Positions 17,480-27,117 of a DNA stretch of 64,000 bases are shown here, one piece after another. How positions within the stretch are numbered: the stretch's first letter is position 1; every line of letters starts with the position of its first letter. This stretch comes from CAIQJJ01 sp964606085. Its GTDB lineage: Bacteria; Chloroflexota; Anaerolineae; Anaerolineales; UBA4823. The translations under genes and the position numbers were made by a program. Location of the stretch: NCBI GenBank assembly GCA_964606085.1, contig CAZSFD010000006.1, positions 1 to 64,000 of the forward strand, in the 5' to 3' direction. Under the pieces are notes generated by a model that saw only the letters and a list, made by a program, of their open reading frames with translations, did not search any database and was not told the DNA's origin.

Positions 17480-17562
17480 AACTGCAAAGGAGCAAAGATA
17501 CAAAGTTGCAAAGAAAACCCGAATCGATCTTTGCCTCCTTGCGCCTTTGCCCCTTTGCAGTT
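17480..17562. repeat. Dispersed hairpin repeat of caaag-type units
   Basis: Arms 17480-17513 and 17529-17562 (start aactgcaaagg, end cctttgcagtt) are inverted with several mismatches. It belongs to the family of 4884-4950 and lies in the leader of the AOR gene. Confidence 0.8.
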
Positions 17563-17606
17563 GAAAAACCTCTGCGCAAAAACAAGAAACTCACTTGTAA
17601 GATACC

Positions 17607-19691
17607 ATGACCCTCCAACTCAACCAACGCGAACTGATCATCCACCTGCCCACTGGTGAATACCACATCAACCCCATTCGCTCCCGCATCAACGGCCACC
17701 GCATCATCGGCCCGGTAGATTATGGTTGGGCGCGCTACGCGGAAGGGTTGAATGTCGAAGGTGGACAACCTGCCAACTTGCCCCCTGCAACCTTTACCTT
17801 TGGCGGCGGCCCGCTGGCTGGCTCGCGCATCCCCGGCACGCGGCGGCTGGTGTTTTGCGCCTATTCGCCGGCGTGGGAGGGGTTTTACGTTTCCTCGATG
17901 GGCGGGGCGGCCTATATCATGCACCGCGTGGGGGTGGATTTCGTGTGTTTGCAAGGCTGCGCCCGGCAGGATGCGGTGCTGATTCTCAATCACAACCACG
18001 GCGAAATCAGCGTGCGCCTTGAGCCGATCAATCCCGATTTAATCTGGGCCGGTTACGCCGACCCCGATGGCAACCCGTTGCTCGGCTTCTACGCTTTGCA
18101 GCAATACGTTTTCGATAAATATGGCGGGGAATATGACGGCGATTGGGTGCGCGTGTTTGCGGTTGGCCCGGCGGCGCGCAACACCACCGAGGGCATCATC
18201 GGCAGCAACCACGTCAAAAAGGGCCGCATCACCCCCATTGATGATTGGGCCGGGCGCGGCGGGCTGGGGTCACGCCTGCTGCAAACGCACCGCATCGCCG
18301 CCTGTATCTTCGGCGGCGACTGGGAAGACCCCGACCTGAAAGACTCGAAGGAAATAGACGGCTACTTCCAGCAGTATTATGGCGCAAGCATGATGAAGGT
18401 GGATTTGGGTGCCACCGAGAAATACCGCTACGTGCCGGGATTCCAGACCGGCGGCACGCTGGGCGTCAACCTGCACACCGGCGAAGACAAGCTCTTCAGC
18501 TTCAACTACGCCTCCATCTACGAAACCGACGAGGCCCGCCTGGCGCAGCAGGAGCAGTTCATCGCCGCCCATTACCTCAGGCAGTTCAACGAAGAAAGCA
18601 TCGAGACCAAAAACTTCGCCCACTGCGGCGAACCCTGCTCGGTGGCGTGCAAGAAGTACGTGGGCGTCTACAAGAAAGATTACGAACCCTACCACGCCCT
18701 TGGCCCGCAAATCGGCGTTTTCGACCAACGCGCCGCCGAACACATCAACCACTTTGTAGATGCGATGGGCTGCGACGCCATCCAAATGGGCGGGACAGTG
18801 GCCTGGATGATGGAGTTGATCTGGAAGGGGCTGGTCAACCCGGCAGATTTTGGCCTGCCGGGGCGGGAGGCGATGAATTTCGATTTTGCGCCGGGAGAAG
18901 ATGAAAAGAAACGAGAAACGCGTGAAAAGGGCTTCGACGTTGTGGCCGACTCGGCCCGCAACGCCGCCTACGCCCAGCAAGTGGTCGAGATGATCCTGTT
19001 CAGCGAAGCAGGTGCACCCTTCCGCCAGGGAATGCGCGCCGCCGCGCACGCGCTGGCAAAAAAGGGCCAATCTGCAATCGAAAATCAGCAATCGCCAATT
19101 CACTACGCCGTCTTCACCTCCCACGGCGCAAATGGCAACATGGCCCCCAACCAATACTGGGTTCCCGGCATGCTCGCTCCCATGCCGATGATGGGCAAGT
19201 ATTTTGTCTATTATGGTGTGGATTACGTGCCGCCGTTCGAGTTGGGCCAGAAATGTGTCGAGCGTATGGTGTACGAGCTGTTCAGCGAGAACACGGGGGT
19301 GTGCCGCTTTCACCGCAAATGGGTGGAGGCGATTGTGGACGAGATTTTGGCCGCCCACTACAAATATCCCGTGGACTACAAAGGCCATCAGTTCGAGCTG
19401 GCCCGTCAAATCTACACTGCCGAGGGCGAGGCGGCGCAGATGTGGGAATCGGAGCGCACAATAGACATCGTGTGGAAATTCCTGGAAAAATGGGAAACGC
19501 ACGGCCTGGCCAACGAGAGCCTGCACGAATGGGTGCGCCGCTTCCGCCAGGATAAGTGGGCGGCGGCGCGGGACTACTGGCAGGAGGTCAGCCGGGGCAT
19601 CGCGGCTGCCTTCGCCGCCGGAGCCGCAGCCATCCCCGAGGTCAGCGCGCCCTATCAGGCTGCCAGGTTGGATGTGATGGAAAAAAGGTGA
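17607..19691 (+). CDS. Aldehyde:ferredoxin oxidoreductase family tungsten/molybdenum enzyme
   Basis: A 694-aa protein of the AOR family, cytoplasmic enzymes with a tungsten (or Mo) bis-pyranopterin and one [4Fe-4S] cluster, usually oxidising aldehydes to acids with ferredoxin. The cluster ligands can be read as Cys340, Cys344, Cys348 (HCGEPCSVACKKY) and Cys566 (GVCRFHRKW). The spacing Cx3Cx3C differs from the Cx2Cx3C of the classic enzymes. GGAYIMH-like and MGCDAIQMGGTVAW segments match pterin-binding parts. A 7-bp repeat at 19069-19096 adds about ten residues (QSAIENQQSP) near 488-498 without breaking the frame, at what looks like a surface loop. Substrate unknown. Confidence 0.85.
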   Translation: MTLQLNQRELIIHLPTGEYHINPIRSRINGHRIIGPVDYGWARYAEGLNVEGGQPANLPPATFTFGGGPLAGSRIPGTRRLVFCAYSPAWEGFYVSSMGGAAYIMHRVGVDFVCLQGCARQDAVLILNHNHGEISVRLEPINPDLIWAGYADPDGNPLLGFYALQQYVFDKYGGEYDGDWVRVFAVGPAARNTTEGIIGSNHVKKGRITPIDDWAGRGGLGSRLLQTHRIAACIFGGDWEDPDLKDSKEIDGYFQQYYGASMMKVDLGATEKYRYVPGFQTGGTLGVNLHTGEDKLFSFNYASIYETDEARLAQQEQFIAAHYLRQFNEESIETKNFAHCGEPCSVACKKYVGVYKKDYEPYHALGPQIGVFDQRAAEHINHFVDAMGCDAIQMGGTVAWMMELIWKGLVNPADFGLPGREAMNFDFAPGEDEKKRETREKGFDVVADSARNAAYAQQVVEMILFSEAGAPFRQGMRAAAHALAKKGQSAIENQQSPIHYAVFTSHGANGNMAPNQYWVPGMLAPMPMMGKYFVYYGVDYVPPFELGQKCVERMVYELFSENTGVCRFHRKWVEAIVDEILAAHYKYPVDYKGHQFELARQIYTAEGEAAQMWESERTIDIVWKFLEKWETHGLANESLHEWVRRFRQDKWAAARDYWQEVSRGIAAAFAAGAAAIPEVSAPYQAARLDVMEKR
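19069..19096. repeat. Degenerate 7-bp tandem repeat inside the AOR gene
   Basis: Units aatctgc, aatcgaa, aatcagc, aatcgcc, then aatt; the same unit type as at 215-249. It is read through in frame. Confidence 0.85.
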
Positions 19692-19730
19692 TCGGGAGCG
19701 ATGGAGAGCGGGAGAATCGGAGCGAGGGAG

Positions 19731-20372
19731 ATGAGGAGAACCTGGACAATGGACACGGTTATCTATCACCGAAAAAAGCAATCACGAAAAACGCGCTTCT
19801 CCTCTGCTCCCCCGCTCCCGCGCACCCTCTCCCTCCTGCTCCTTGTGCTTCCCATGCTGCTCTTCGCCTGCTCCACGCCCACGCCGGTCGTCATCGTCGT
19901 CACCGCCACGCCGCTGCCCAGCGAGACGGCCGCCAGCGGGCTGCTGGCCACCTTCACGCCCACCAGCCAGCCGAGCGCCACGCCCCTCCCGCCCACGGCG
20001 ACCCCTGAGCCCCAGGCAACCGCCACGCCGGCAGCCAGCGCTACGCCGGTTCCAGCGCCTACGGCCAGTTTCATCACCTGGGATGAAGCCGCCGCTCACG
20101 TCGGCGAGGAGATCACCCTGTGTGGCCCGGTGATGGGCGCTCACTACGCCGAAAGCAGCCAGGGCAAACCCACCTTTCTCAACATCGGCGAACCCTACCC
20201 CAACCCGGCCCGCTTCACCGTCGTCATCTGGGGTGATGACCGGGCCAACTTCCCCGGCAAGCCCGAAGAACTCTACACCGACCAGGAAATCTGCATCACC
20301 AGCACCATCGAAGAATACGACGGCGCGCTGGAGATGGTGGTCAGCGAGCCAGCGCAGATTGTGATTCAGTGA
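19731..20372 (+). CDS. Lipoprotein with Thr/Pro linker and OB-fold-like domain
   Basis: A predicted lipoprotein of about 213 aa. A basic N-terminus leads into a hydrophobic stretch ending LLFAC at a lipobox Cys (residue 47 from the ATG at 19731). Then follows a long Thr/Pro/Ala linker (TATPEPQATATPAAS) and a C-terminal domain of about 110 residues containing EITLCGPVMGAHYAE and FLNIGEPYPNP, reminiscent of OB-fold nucleic-acid-binding domains found in surface proteins. The start is uncertain: ATGs at 19701, 19731 and 19749 are in frame; GGGAG abuts the second and AGGAG precedes the third. It would sit on the outer face of the membrane. Function unknown. Confidence 0.75.
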   Translation: MRRTWTMDTVIYHRKKQSRKTRFSSAPPLPRTLSLLLLVLPMLLFACSTPTPVVIVVTATPLPSETAASGLLATFTPTSQPSATPLPPTATPEPQATATPAASATPVPAPTASFITWDEAAAHVGEEITLCGPVMGAHYAESSQGKPTFLNIGEPYPNPARFTVVIWGDDRANFPGKPEELYTDQEICITSTIEEYDGALEMVVSEPAQIVIQ

Positions 20373-20406
20373 GAAGGTGTCAGGTGACACTTCTTAGGAG
20401 CCTCCC

Positions 20407-21909
20407 ATGTCCCAGTTGATCGCATCCATTGATCAAGGTACGACTTCCACCCGCTGCATTATTTTTGACCGCGGCGGGCAGATTGCGGCCTCGGCGCAGA
20501 AAGAACACACGCAGATTTACCCGCAGCCGGGCTGGGTCGAACACGACCCGCTCGAAATCTGGCAGCGCACCCAGGCAGTGATCCGGGCGGCGCTCGCCCA
20601 AACTACCGGCACACCCCAGGCCATCGGCATCACCAACCAGCGCGAAACGGCGGTGGTGTGGCATCGGCGCACCGGCCAGCCCTTGCACAACGCCATCGTC
20701 TGGCAAGATACGCGCACCAAAGCGATTTGCGACGCGCTGGCCGCCGAGGGCGGGCAAGACCGTCTGCGAGCCAAGACCGGCCTGCCGCTGGCAACCTACT
20801 TCGCCGGGCCAAAGGTGAAGTGGCTGCTCGATAACGTGCCTGCCGTGCGCCAGGCCGCCGAGCAGGGCGACGCCCTCTTCGGCACGGTGGATAGCTGGCT
20901 GGTGTGGAATCTCACCGGCGGCCCGCATGGCGGCCTGCATATCACCGACGTGACCAACGCCAGCCGCACGCTGCTGATGAACCTGGCGACGCTCGATTGG
21001 GACGATGACCTGCTGGCGCTGCTGGGCATCCCGCGGGCCATGCTGCCGCGCATCGTCGAATCGAGTGCGGCGGAGCCGTGGGGCTACAGCCTGGCCAATG
21101 GCCCATTTGGCGCAGCCATCCCCATTTGCGGCATCCTCGGCGATCAGCAGGCCGCCCTGGTGGGGCAAACCTGCTTCTCCGTTGGCGAGGCCAAGAACAC
21201 CTACGGCACAGGCTGTTTCATGCTGCTGAACACCGGAACGGAGATTGTGCCATCGCAACACGGCCTGCTGACCACCCTCGGCTACAAGCTGGGCGATCAA
21301 CCCGCCGTCTACGCCCTCGAAGGCAGTATTGCCATCACCGGGGCGCTGGTGCAGTGGCTGCGCGACAACCTGGGGCTGATCGAAAAATCGGCCGATGTGG
21401 AAGACCTGGCGAAGACCGTGCCCGATAACGGCGGCGTGTACTTCGTGCCGGCTTTCTCCGGCCTGTTTGCTCCGCACTGGCGCTCGGATGCGCGCGGGGT
21501 GATCGCCGGGTTGACGCGCTTTGCCAACAAGGGCCACCTCGCCCGCGCCGCCCTCGAAGCCACCGCCTTGCAAACGCTCGATGTGTTGGATGCCATGCGC
21601 CAGGATTCAGGTGTGGCGTTAACCTCGCTGAAGGTGGATGGCGGAATGGTATATAATGAATTACTGATGCAATTCCAGGCTGATCTGCTGGGCGTGCCGG
21701 TGGTGCGCCCTCGCGTCGCCGAAACCACTGCATTGGGGGCCGCTTACGCCGCCGGGTTATCCGTCAATACCTGGTCGAACCTGGAAGATCTGCGCACCAA
21801 TTGGCAAATGGATACGACCTGGCATCCCAGCATGGCGCAGCAAACCCGCCGACAAATCCTTGCCGATTGGCAAAAGGCCGTGCAGCGGTCTTTCAGTTGG
21901 GTTGAGTAA
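20407..21909 (+). CDS. glpK: Glycerol kinase
   Basis: A 500-aa FGGY-family kinase, full length. The N-terminal phosphate loop SIDQGTTSTRCIIFD, the TNQRETAVVW segment, the TYGTGCF motif near 268 and the C-terminal VDGGMVYNELLMQFQADLLG are diagnostic of glycerol kinase, which phosphorylates glycerol to sn-glycerol 3-phosphate in the cytoplasm. AGGAG precedes the ATG. It is the first gene of a tight five-gene run; the next ORF starts ten bases after its stop, and the glycerol-3-phosphate dehydrogenase subunits follow, giving a complete two-step entry from glycerol to dihydroxyacetone phosphate. Confidence 0.96.
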   Translation: MSQLIASIDQGTTSTRCIIFDRGGQIAASAQKEHTQIYPQPGWVEHDPLEIWQRTQAVIRAALAQTTGTPQAIGITNQRETAVVWHRRTGQPLHNAIVWQDTRTKAICDALAAEGGQDRLRAKTGLPLATYFAGPKVKWLLDNVPAVRQAAEQGDALFGTVDSWLVWNLTGGPHGGLHITDVTNASRTLLMNLATLDWDDDLLALLGIPRAMLPRIVESSAAEPWGYSLANGPFGAAIPICGILGDQQAALVGQTCFSVGEAKNTYGTGCFMLLNTGTEIVPSQHGLLTTLGYKLGDQPAVYALEGSIAITGALVQWLRDNLGLIEKSADVEDLAKTVPDNGGVYFVPAFSGLFAPHWRSDARGVIAGLTRFANKGHLARAALEATALQTLDVLDAMRQDSGVALTSLKVDGGMVYNELLMQFQADLLGVPVVRPRVAETTALGAAYAAGLSVNTWSNLEDLRTNWQMDTTWHPSMAQQTRRQILADWQKAVQRSFSWVE

Positions 21910-21918
21910 TTTCACAAC

Positions 21919-24078
21919 ATGTTACATCGTATGGTGCGTTGGGGCAGCAGAATGACATCCGGGCTGTTTTTGGGGGTTTATGGCTTGAGTCTCTTTGGAT
22001 TCAGCCTGTTGATCGTCAACCTGAAGTGGGTTGATAGTTTGCTGTTCGTTTTCGTCGTCCCCATTTTATTGGCAGCGTTTTCTTTTCGTCGCTGGGTCTC
22101 TTGGGCGGCGACGTTTTTGTTGTTGGTTTGTTCATTGTGGGTCACGGCCAACATTTCGAGCGATTTTACAGCATCGTTCAAGACCATTGGGGTGATTGGA
22201 ATTTGCCAGGTTGTCGTCATCGAGGCCTTTTATCGGCTGCGGCAGGCGCGCAATCGCAGCGAAGATATGCTGCGCGCCAGCGAACAGCAATATAAGCTGC
22301 TGGTCGAGCAAATCCCCATTGGCGTATACCGCACCGATCATGAAGGGGTCATTTTGCACGCCAATCGCACCCTGGCCGCCATGCTTGGTTTTGACAGCCC
22401 ACAAGCGATCATCCTGAAAAACAAAGCGCAAGATTTTTACGCAGACCCCGCTCAGTTTGCACAACAACGTCAAGATTACATCCAGGATGCCACCCATGCC
22501 CACGAAATCCAACTGCGCCGACGCGATGGCAGCCTGTTCTGGGTGCGCGACACGGCACGCGCCGTCTGCGATGAGACGGGAAATCTGTTGTTTGTAGATG
22601 GCGCCCTGGAAGACATCACCGAGGGCGTGCAGATCAAAGAAGAACTGGAGCGCGAACGCAGCCTGCTGCGCACCCTCATTGACAATTTGCCCGACCGCAT
22701 TTATGTAAAAAACCTGCGCGGCGAAAAGCTCCTTTCCAACCCGGCCGATCAGCAGGCGGTGGGGGCTGTTTCGGAACAGGAGGTGCTGGGCAAGACCGAT
22801 TTCGACCTGATGCCGGAAGAACTGGCCGAACGTTTTTGGGCCGACGACCGCCAGGTGCTGCAAACCGGCGTTCCGCTGATCAACCGCATGGAGCCTGGCC
22901 CAACCCCCTACAGCGAAGAAAGCTGGATTCTGACCACGAAAGTGCCGCTGCGCGATGCGCATGGCAAAATCATCGGCCTGATCGGGGTTGGCCGCGACGT
23001 TACCGAACGCCGGCAGATTGAAGAAGCGCTGCACAAAGCCAACGATAAGCTGACCGAATGGGTGAACGAGTTGGAAAAACGCAACCGCGCAGGGCGTATG
23101 CTCAATGAAATGGGCGAACTGCTGCAAAGCTGTCACTCGGTTGGAGACGCCTACGAGGTCATTGGGCAACTGGGCAGGCGTACTTTTGAGTTGCAAAGCG
23201 GCGCCTTGTACATCATCAATAACTCGCGCAACCTGATGGAAATTGCCTCCTCGTGGGGTGTTGAAACGGACATGCTGCTTGGCGAGCGGGTGGCCCGTCC
23301 CGACGATTGTTGGGCGCTGCGCCGGGGGCGCGTTCACCTGGTGACGAAAGAGGAAGACCGCCTGCGCTGCAAGCATATCGAGAATGATGGCACGCACCTG
23401 CCTTTTAGCCCCACGATCTGTGTGCCGATGGTGGCGCAAGGCGAGACCCTGGGGGTTTTCCATGTCCGTTTCACCAACGAGCAGCAAGCCCGGCAGGATG
23501 AGCAATTGGTTATCGCCATTGCCGAACGCGTTGCCATGGCCCTGGCTAACCTCAAACTCAGCGAAACCCTGCGCGCCCAGGCCGTGCGCGACCCACTGAC
23601 CGGCCTGTTCAACCGGCGCTACATGGAAGAGACCCTCGAACGCGAAGTGCGCCGCGCCATTCGCTATCGGCGTTCGTTGGGCGTGATCATGTTGGACATT
23701 GACCATTTCAAGCAATTCAACGACACCTTCAGCTATGCCGCCGGTGACACCCTGCTGCGCGAGTTGGGCAAGACCCTCAAAGAGAATCTGCGCGCCGACG
23801 ATGTCACCTGCCGCTATGGCGGCGAAGAATTTATCCTCATCTTGCCCGAATCATCGCTCGATGATACCACCCGCCGCGCCGAACAACTGCGCCAGGCCTG
23901 CCGGGCCATGCAAGTGACCCATCGCGGCGAACCGCTCGGCCTGGTGACGATCTCGCTGGGCGTGGCGGCCTATCCCGAACACGGACAAACCACCGAAGAC
24001 CTGCTGCGCGCCGTAGATACGGCCCTGCACAACGCCAAATCGGGCGGGCGCGACCAGGTGATGATTGCCGAATCCTGA
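21919..24078 (+). CDS. Membrane diguanylate cyclase with PAS-PAS-GAF-GGDEF
   Basis: A 719-aa sensor. The N-terminal 100 residues hold about four hydrophobic helices (MASE-like). Two PAS domains follow (about 118-240, starting SEQQYKLLVEQIPIG, and 245-370, starting LIDNLPDRIYVKN), then a GAF-like domain (about 395-545) and a GGDEF domain (550-719). The active-site motif is GGEEF (634-638), and RADD (625-628) is exactly five residues upstream, a canonical inhibitory I-site. It should make c-di-GMP from two GTP and be subject to feedback inhibition. The gene lies between glpK (10-base gap) and the glpAB fusion (5-base gap), an unusual placement suggesting coordination of c-di-GMP signalling with glycerol supply. 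No c-di-GMP phosphodiesterase is seen nearby. Confidence 0.93.
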   Translation: MLHRMVRWGSRMTSGLFLGVYGLSLFGFSLLIVNLKWVDSLLFVFVVPILLAAFSFRRWVSWAATFLLLVCSLWVTANISSDFTASFKTIGVIGICQVVVIEAFYRLRQARNRSEDMLRASEQQYKLLVEQIPIGVYRTDHEGVILHANRTLAAMLGFDSPQAIILKNKAQDFYADPAQFAQQRQDYIQDATHAHEIQLRRRDGSLFWVRDTARAVCDETGNLLFVDGALEDITEGVQIKEELERERSLLRTLIDNLPDRIYVKNLRGEKLLSNPADQQAVGAVSEQEVLGKTDFDLMPEELAERFWADDRQVLQTGVPLINRMEPGPTPYSEESWILTTKVPLRDAHGKIIGLIGVGRDVTERRQIEEALHKANDKLTEWVNELEKRNRAGRMLNEMGELLQSCHSVGDAYEVIGQLGRRTFELQSGALYIINNSRNLMEIASSWGVETDMLLGERVARPDDCWALRRGRVHLVTKEEDRLRCKHIENDGTHLPFSPTICVPMVAQGETLGVFHVRFTNEQQARQDEQLVIAIAERVAMALANLKLSETLRAQAVRDPLTGLFNRRYMEETLEREVRRAIRYRRSLGVIMLDIDHFKQFNDTFSYAAGDTLLRELGKTLKENLRADDVTCRYGGEEFILILPESSLDDTTRRAEQLRQACRAMQVTHRGEPLGLVTISLGVAAYPEHGQTTEDLLRAVDTALHNAKSGGRDQVMIAES

Positions 24079-24083
24079 AACGA

Positions 24084-27000
24084 ATGCACAAATTACAAAC
24101 CGAAATCCTCGTCATTGGCGGCGGCGCAACCGGCGCGGGTATCTTGCGTGACCTGGCCCTGCGCGGCTTCCAGGCCATCCTCGTCGAACGCCGCGACCTG
24201 ACCGACGGCACCACCGGGCGCTACCACGGGCTGCTGCATTCGGGCGCTCGCTACGCCGTCAAAGACCCCCTGGCTGCGCGTGAGTGCATCGAAGAGAACC
24301 GCATCCTGCGCCGCATCATGCCCACTTGTATCGAAGACACCGGCGGCTACTTCGTCACCACGCCCGGCGACGACCCCGCCTACGCCGACCGCCTGATGGC
24401 TGGCTGCCAGGCGGCGGGCATCCCCATCGAAGACGTGCCTATCGCCGCCATGCTGCGCCGCGAGCCGCTGCTCAACCCCGCCATCACCCGCTGCCTGCGC
24501 GTCCCCGATGGCGCCGCCGATTCATTCCTGGCCACGCGGCTCAATGCCCGCGATGCCGAGGCGCATGGCGCACTCGTCTTACGCTATCACCCCGTGCAAA
24601 ACCTGCTGATCAGCCAGCAGGGTGCAGAAAAGCGCGTCACCGGGGCGCTGTGCCGCGACCTGGTGAGCGACGAAGATGTGCAAATCAGCGCCGACCTGGT
24701 GATCAATGCCGCCGGCGCCTGGGCGGGCAAAATCGCCGCCACGGCGGGCATCACCGTGCAAATGACGCCCGGCAAGGGCGTGATGCTGGCGGCCAACCAC
24801 CGCATCGTCAACACCGTGATTAACCGCTGCAAAATGCCCGGCGATGGCGATATTCTCGTCCCCGCTCACACCGTCGCCGTCATCGGTACTACCGATGTCA
24901 AAGTGCCTGACCCCGATCACTTCGGCATCGAAGCCTGGGAAGTGGATTTGATGCTCAGCGAGGGCGAAAAGCTCATCCCCGGCTTCGCCCAGATGCGCTT
25001 CCTGCGCGCCTGGGCCGGTGTGCGCCCGCTCTACCAGGAGACCGTCCTGCCGTCCAACGCCCAAAACCGCGACATCACACGCGCCTTCGTCCTGCTCGAT
25101 CACGCCAGCCGCGATGGCATCCCCGGCCTGCTCACCATCACCGGCGGCAAGTGGACGACCTACCGCAAAATGGCCGAAATTACCGTCGATCGGGTTTGTG
25201 AACGCCTCAACACGCCGCGTCCCTGCCGCACCCATCTGCAGCCAGTCGAAGATCGAAACTCGAAACTCGAAGCCCATCATTACCTGGGGCATCGCCTTGC
25301 CGAAGTTGAACACGGCAAAGCCTATGGTCAACTCGTCTGCGAATGCGAATTAGCCACCCTGGAAGATGTGCGCCAGGCCATCACCGCCGGGCAGGCCCAC
25401 AGCCTCGACGACATCCGCCGCGAAGTGCGCCTGGGCAAGGGTCCCTGCCAGGCTGGTTTCTGCACCCTGCGCGCCGCCGGCATCCTCCATTCGTTGGTTG
25501 AGGGGCAAACGTTGTTTGCCGTCGAAACCAGATTGAACACCAACGCCGCGCTGCGTGATTTCCTCGAAGAGCGCTGGAAAGGCGTGCGGCCTGTATTGTG
25601 GGGACAGCAGCTTCGCCAGGAACGCCTGAACGAACTGATTTACCTCAACCTGCTCAACATCTCCGCCCTGCCCGGCCCGGCGCACACCCCCTTGGCGGCC
25701 GCGCCCTATGCCGCGCCCGCCCCAGCCACCGAACGCCCGCCCCAGTCACCCACGGTCGTCGCCCAGGCCACCATCCGCAATCAGCCAGCCCCAGGCACTT
25801 CCAGCGATGTCCTCGTTGTTGGCGCGGGGCTGGCGGGGCTGTTTTGCGCCTGGCAGTGCGCCAAACGTGGCCTCAAAGTGAAGCTGATCGCCAAAGGCGC
25901 CGGGACCACCCATTGGGCCTCTGGCTGCATTGATCTTCTCGGCTATTTCCCGCTCACCCGCCAACAGCCGGTGGCCTCGCCGCAAACCGCCCTGGCCGAA
26001 CTGCGCCAGGCCGCCCCGCGCCACCCCTACGCCCTCTTTGGCGAAGCGGCCCTGGCCGAAGCCATTGCCGACCTGCAAGCCCTGTGTGAGACGGCTGGCT
26101 ACCCCCTGCCAGGCGGCCTTGAACGCAACTGGCTGCTGCCCACGGCGGCCGGGTCGCTGCGGCCCACCGGCCTGGCGCCAACCAGTTTCATCGCCGGCGA
26201 CGCTCACCGAACCGAGGCCATGCTGATCGTCGGCTTTGCCGGCTTGCTCGATTTTTTCCCCCACTTTGCCGCCGCCAACCTGTGCGCGCAAGGCCTCCCT
26301 GCTGAGGCTATCTTGCTCGACTTGCCCACCCTGAACCAGCCGCTTGCCGTCAACGGCATGAAGCTGGCCCGCCTGTTCGAAACGCCCGCTTTCCGCCGCG
26401 AGGTGGTCGAGGCGCTCAGGCCGCACCTCGGCCAGGCGCAGCGGGTGGGCTTCCCGGCGGTGTTGGGGCTGAAAAACGCCCCGGCAGTCCTGGCCGATCT
26501 GCAGGCGCAGCTTGGCCGGCCCATCTTCGAGATGCCCGGCCTGCCGCCATCCATCCCAGGCATTCGGCTGTACGAGCTGCTCACGGCGGCCATCCGCCAG
26601 GCCGGCGGGCAAGTGTTCGAGGGGATGCAGGCTATCGGCGGCGTCACCGCGGCCAACGGGCGGCGGCTGGAAGCGATCCAGACCGAAAGCGCCGGGCGGC
26701 CCACCCGCCACCAGGCCGGGTGCATCGTGCTGGCAACCGGGGGCATCTTGGGCGGCGGCATTCTCACTCGCGCCGATGGGCAGGTGCGTGAGGCCGTGCT
26801 GGGTCTGCCGGTGACTGCCCCCGCCTCGCGCCTGGACTGGCTGGCGGAGCATTTCCTGTCTGCCAGCGGCCAGCCCATTTTCCGCGCCGGGTTGCTGGTC
26901 AATCAGCACGGACAGCCGCTCGATGACGCCGGGCAGCCTTTTTTCGAGAACCTCTATGCGGTTGGGAGTTTGCTGGGGGGCTGTGATCCCGTACGTGAGC

Positions 27001-27089
27001 GTTCGCTCGAAGGGCTGTGCCTGGTCAGCGGGCTGCATTGCGCCCAGGAGCTAACGAAAGTGAATGGCAATGAAAGGGTTTGCGTGTAA
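24084..27089 (+). CDS. glpAB: GlpA-GlpB fusion, anaerobic-type glycerol-3-phosphate dehydrogenase
   Basis: A 1001-aa fusion. Residues 1-410 are GlpA: FAD-binding IGGGATGAGILRDLALRG and GTTDVKVPDP belong to the DAO-type dehydrogenase. Residues 415-465 form a BFD-like [2Fe-2S] domain with Cys419, Cys421, Cys455 and Cys460. After a Pro/Ala linker, 573-1000 is GlpB, a second flavoprotein domain (VLVVGAGLAGLFCAWQCAKR; NLYAVGSLLGGCDPVRE). The enzyme oxidises glycerol 3-phosphate to dihydroxyacetone phosphate. In enteric bacteria GlpA and GlpB are separate and GlpC anchors them to the membrane and passes electrons to quinone; no glpC follows here. A 7-bp repeat at 25246-25273 encodes EDRNSKLEA at the GlpA/2Fe-2S junction. 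Confidence 0.93.
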   Translation: MHKLQTEILVIGGGATGAGILRDLALRGFQAILVERRDLTDGTTGRYHGLLHSGARYAVKDPLAARECIEENRILRRIMPTCIEDTGGYFVTTPGDDPAYADRLMAGCQAAGIPIEDVPIAAMLRREPLLNPAITRCLRVPDGAADSFLATRLNARDAEAHGALVLRYHPVQNLLISQQGAEKRVTGALCRDLVSDEDVQISADLVINAAGAWAGKIAATAGITVQMTPGKGVMLAANHRIVNTVINRCKMPGDGDILVPAHTVAVIGTTDVKVPDPDHFGIEAWEVDLMLSEGEKLIPGFAQMRFLRAWAGVRPLYQETVLPSNAQNRDITRAFVLLDHASRDGIPGLLTITGGKWTTYRKMAEITVDRVCERLNTPRPCRTHLQPVEDRNSKLEAHHYLGHRLAEVEHGKAYGQLVCECELATLEDVRQAITAGQAHSLDDIRREVRLGKGPCQAGFCTLRAAGILHSLVEGQTLFAVETRLNTNAALRDFLEERWKGVRPVLWGQQLRQERLNELIYLNLLNISALPGPAHTPLAAAPYAAPAPATERPPQSPTVVAQATIRNQPAPGTSSDVLVVGAGLAGLFCAWQCAKRGLKVKLIAKGAGTTHWASGCIDLLGYFPLTRQQPVASPQTALAELRQAAPRHPYALFGEAALAEAIADLQALCETAGYPLPGGLERNWLLPTAAGSLRPTGLAPTSFIAGDAHRTEAMLIVGFAGLLDFFPHFAAANLCAQGLPAEAILLDLPTLNQPLAVNGMKLARLFETPAFRREVVEALRPHLGQAQRVGFPAVLGLKNAPAVLADLQAQLGRPIFEMPGLPPSIPGIRLYELLTAAIRQAGGQVFEGMQAIGGVTAANGRRLEAIQTESAGRPTRHQAGCIVLATGGILGGGILTRADGQVREAVLGLPVTAPASRLDWLAEHFLSASGQPIFRAGLLVNQHGQPLDDAGQPFFENLYAVGSLLGGCDPVRERSLEGLCLVSGLHCAQELTKVNGNERVCV
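25246..25273. repeat. Degenerate 7-bp tandem repeat inside glpAB
   Basis: Units tcgaaga, tcgaaac, tcgaaac, tcgaagc, read through in frame between the GlpA and [2Fe-2S] domains. Confidence 0.8.
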
Positions 27090-27117
27090 ATAAGCAGTTT
27101 GCGGTAAAATTTCAGCC

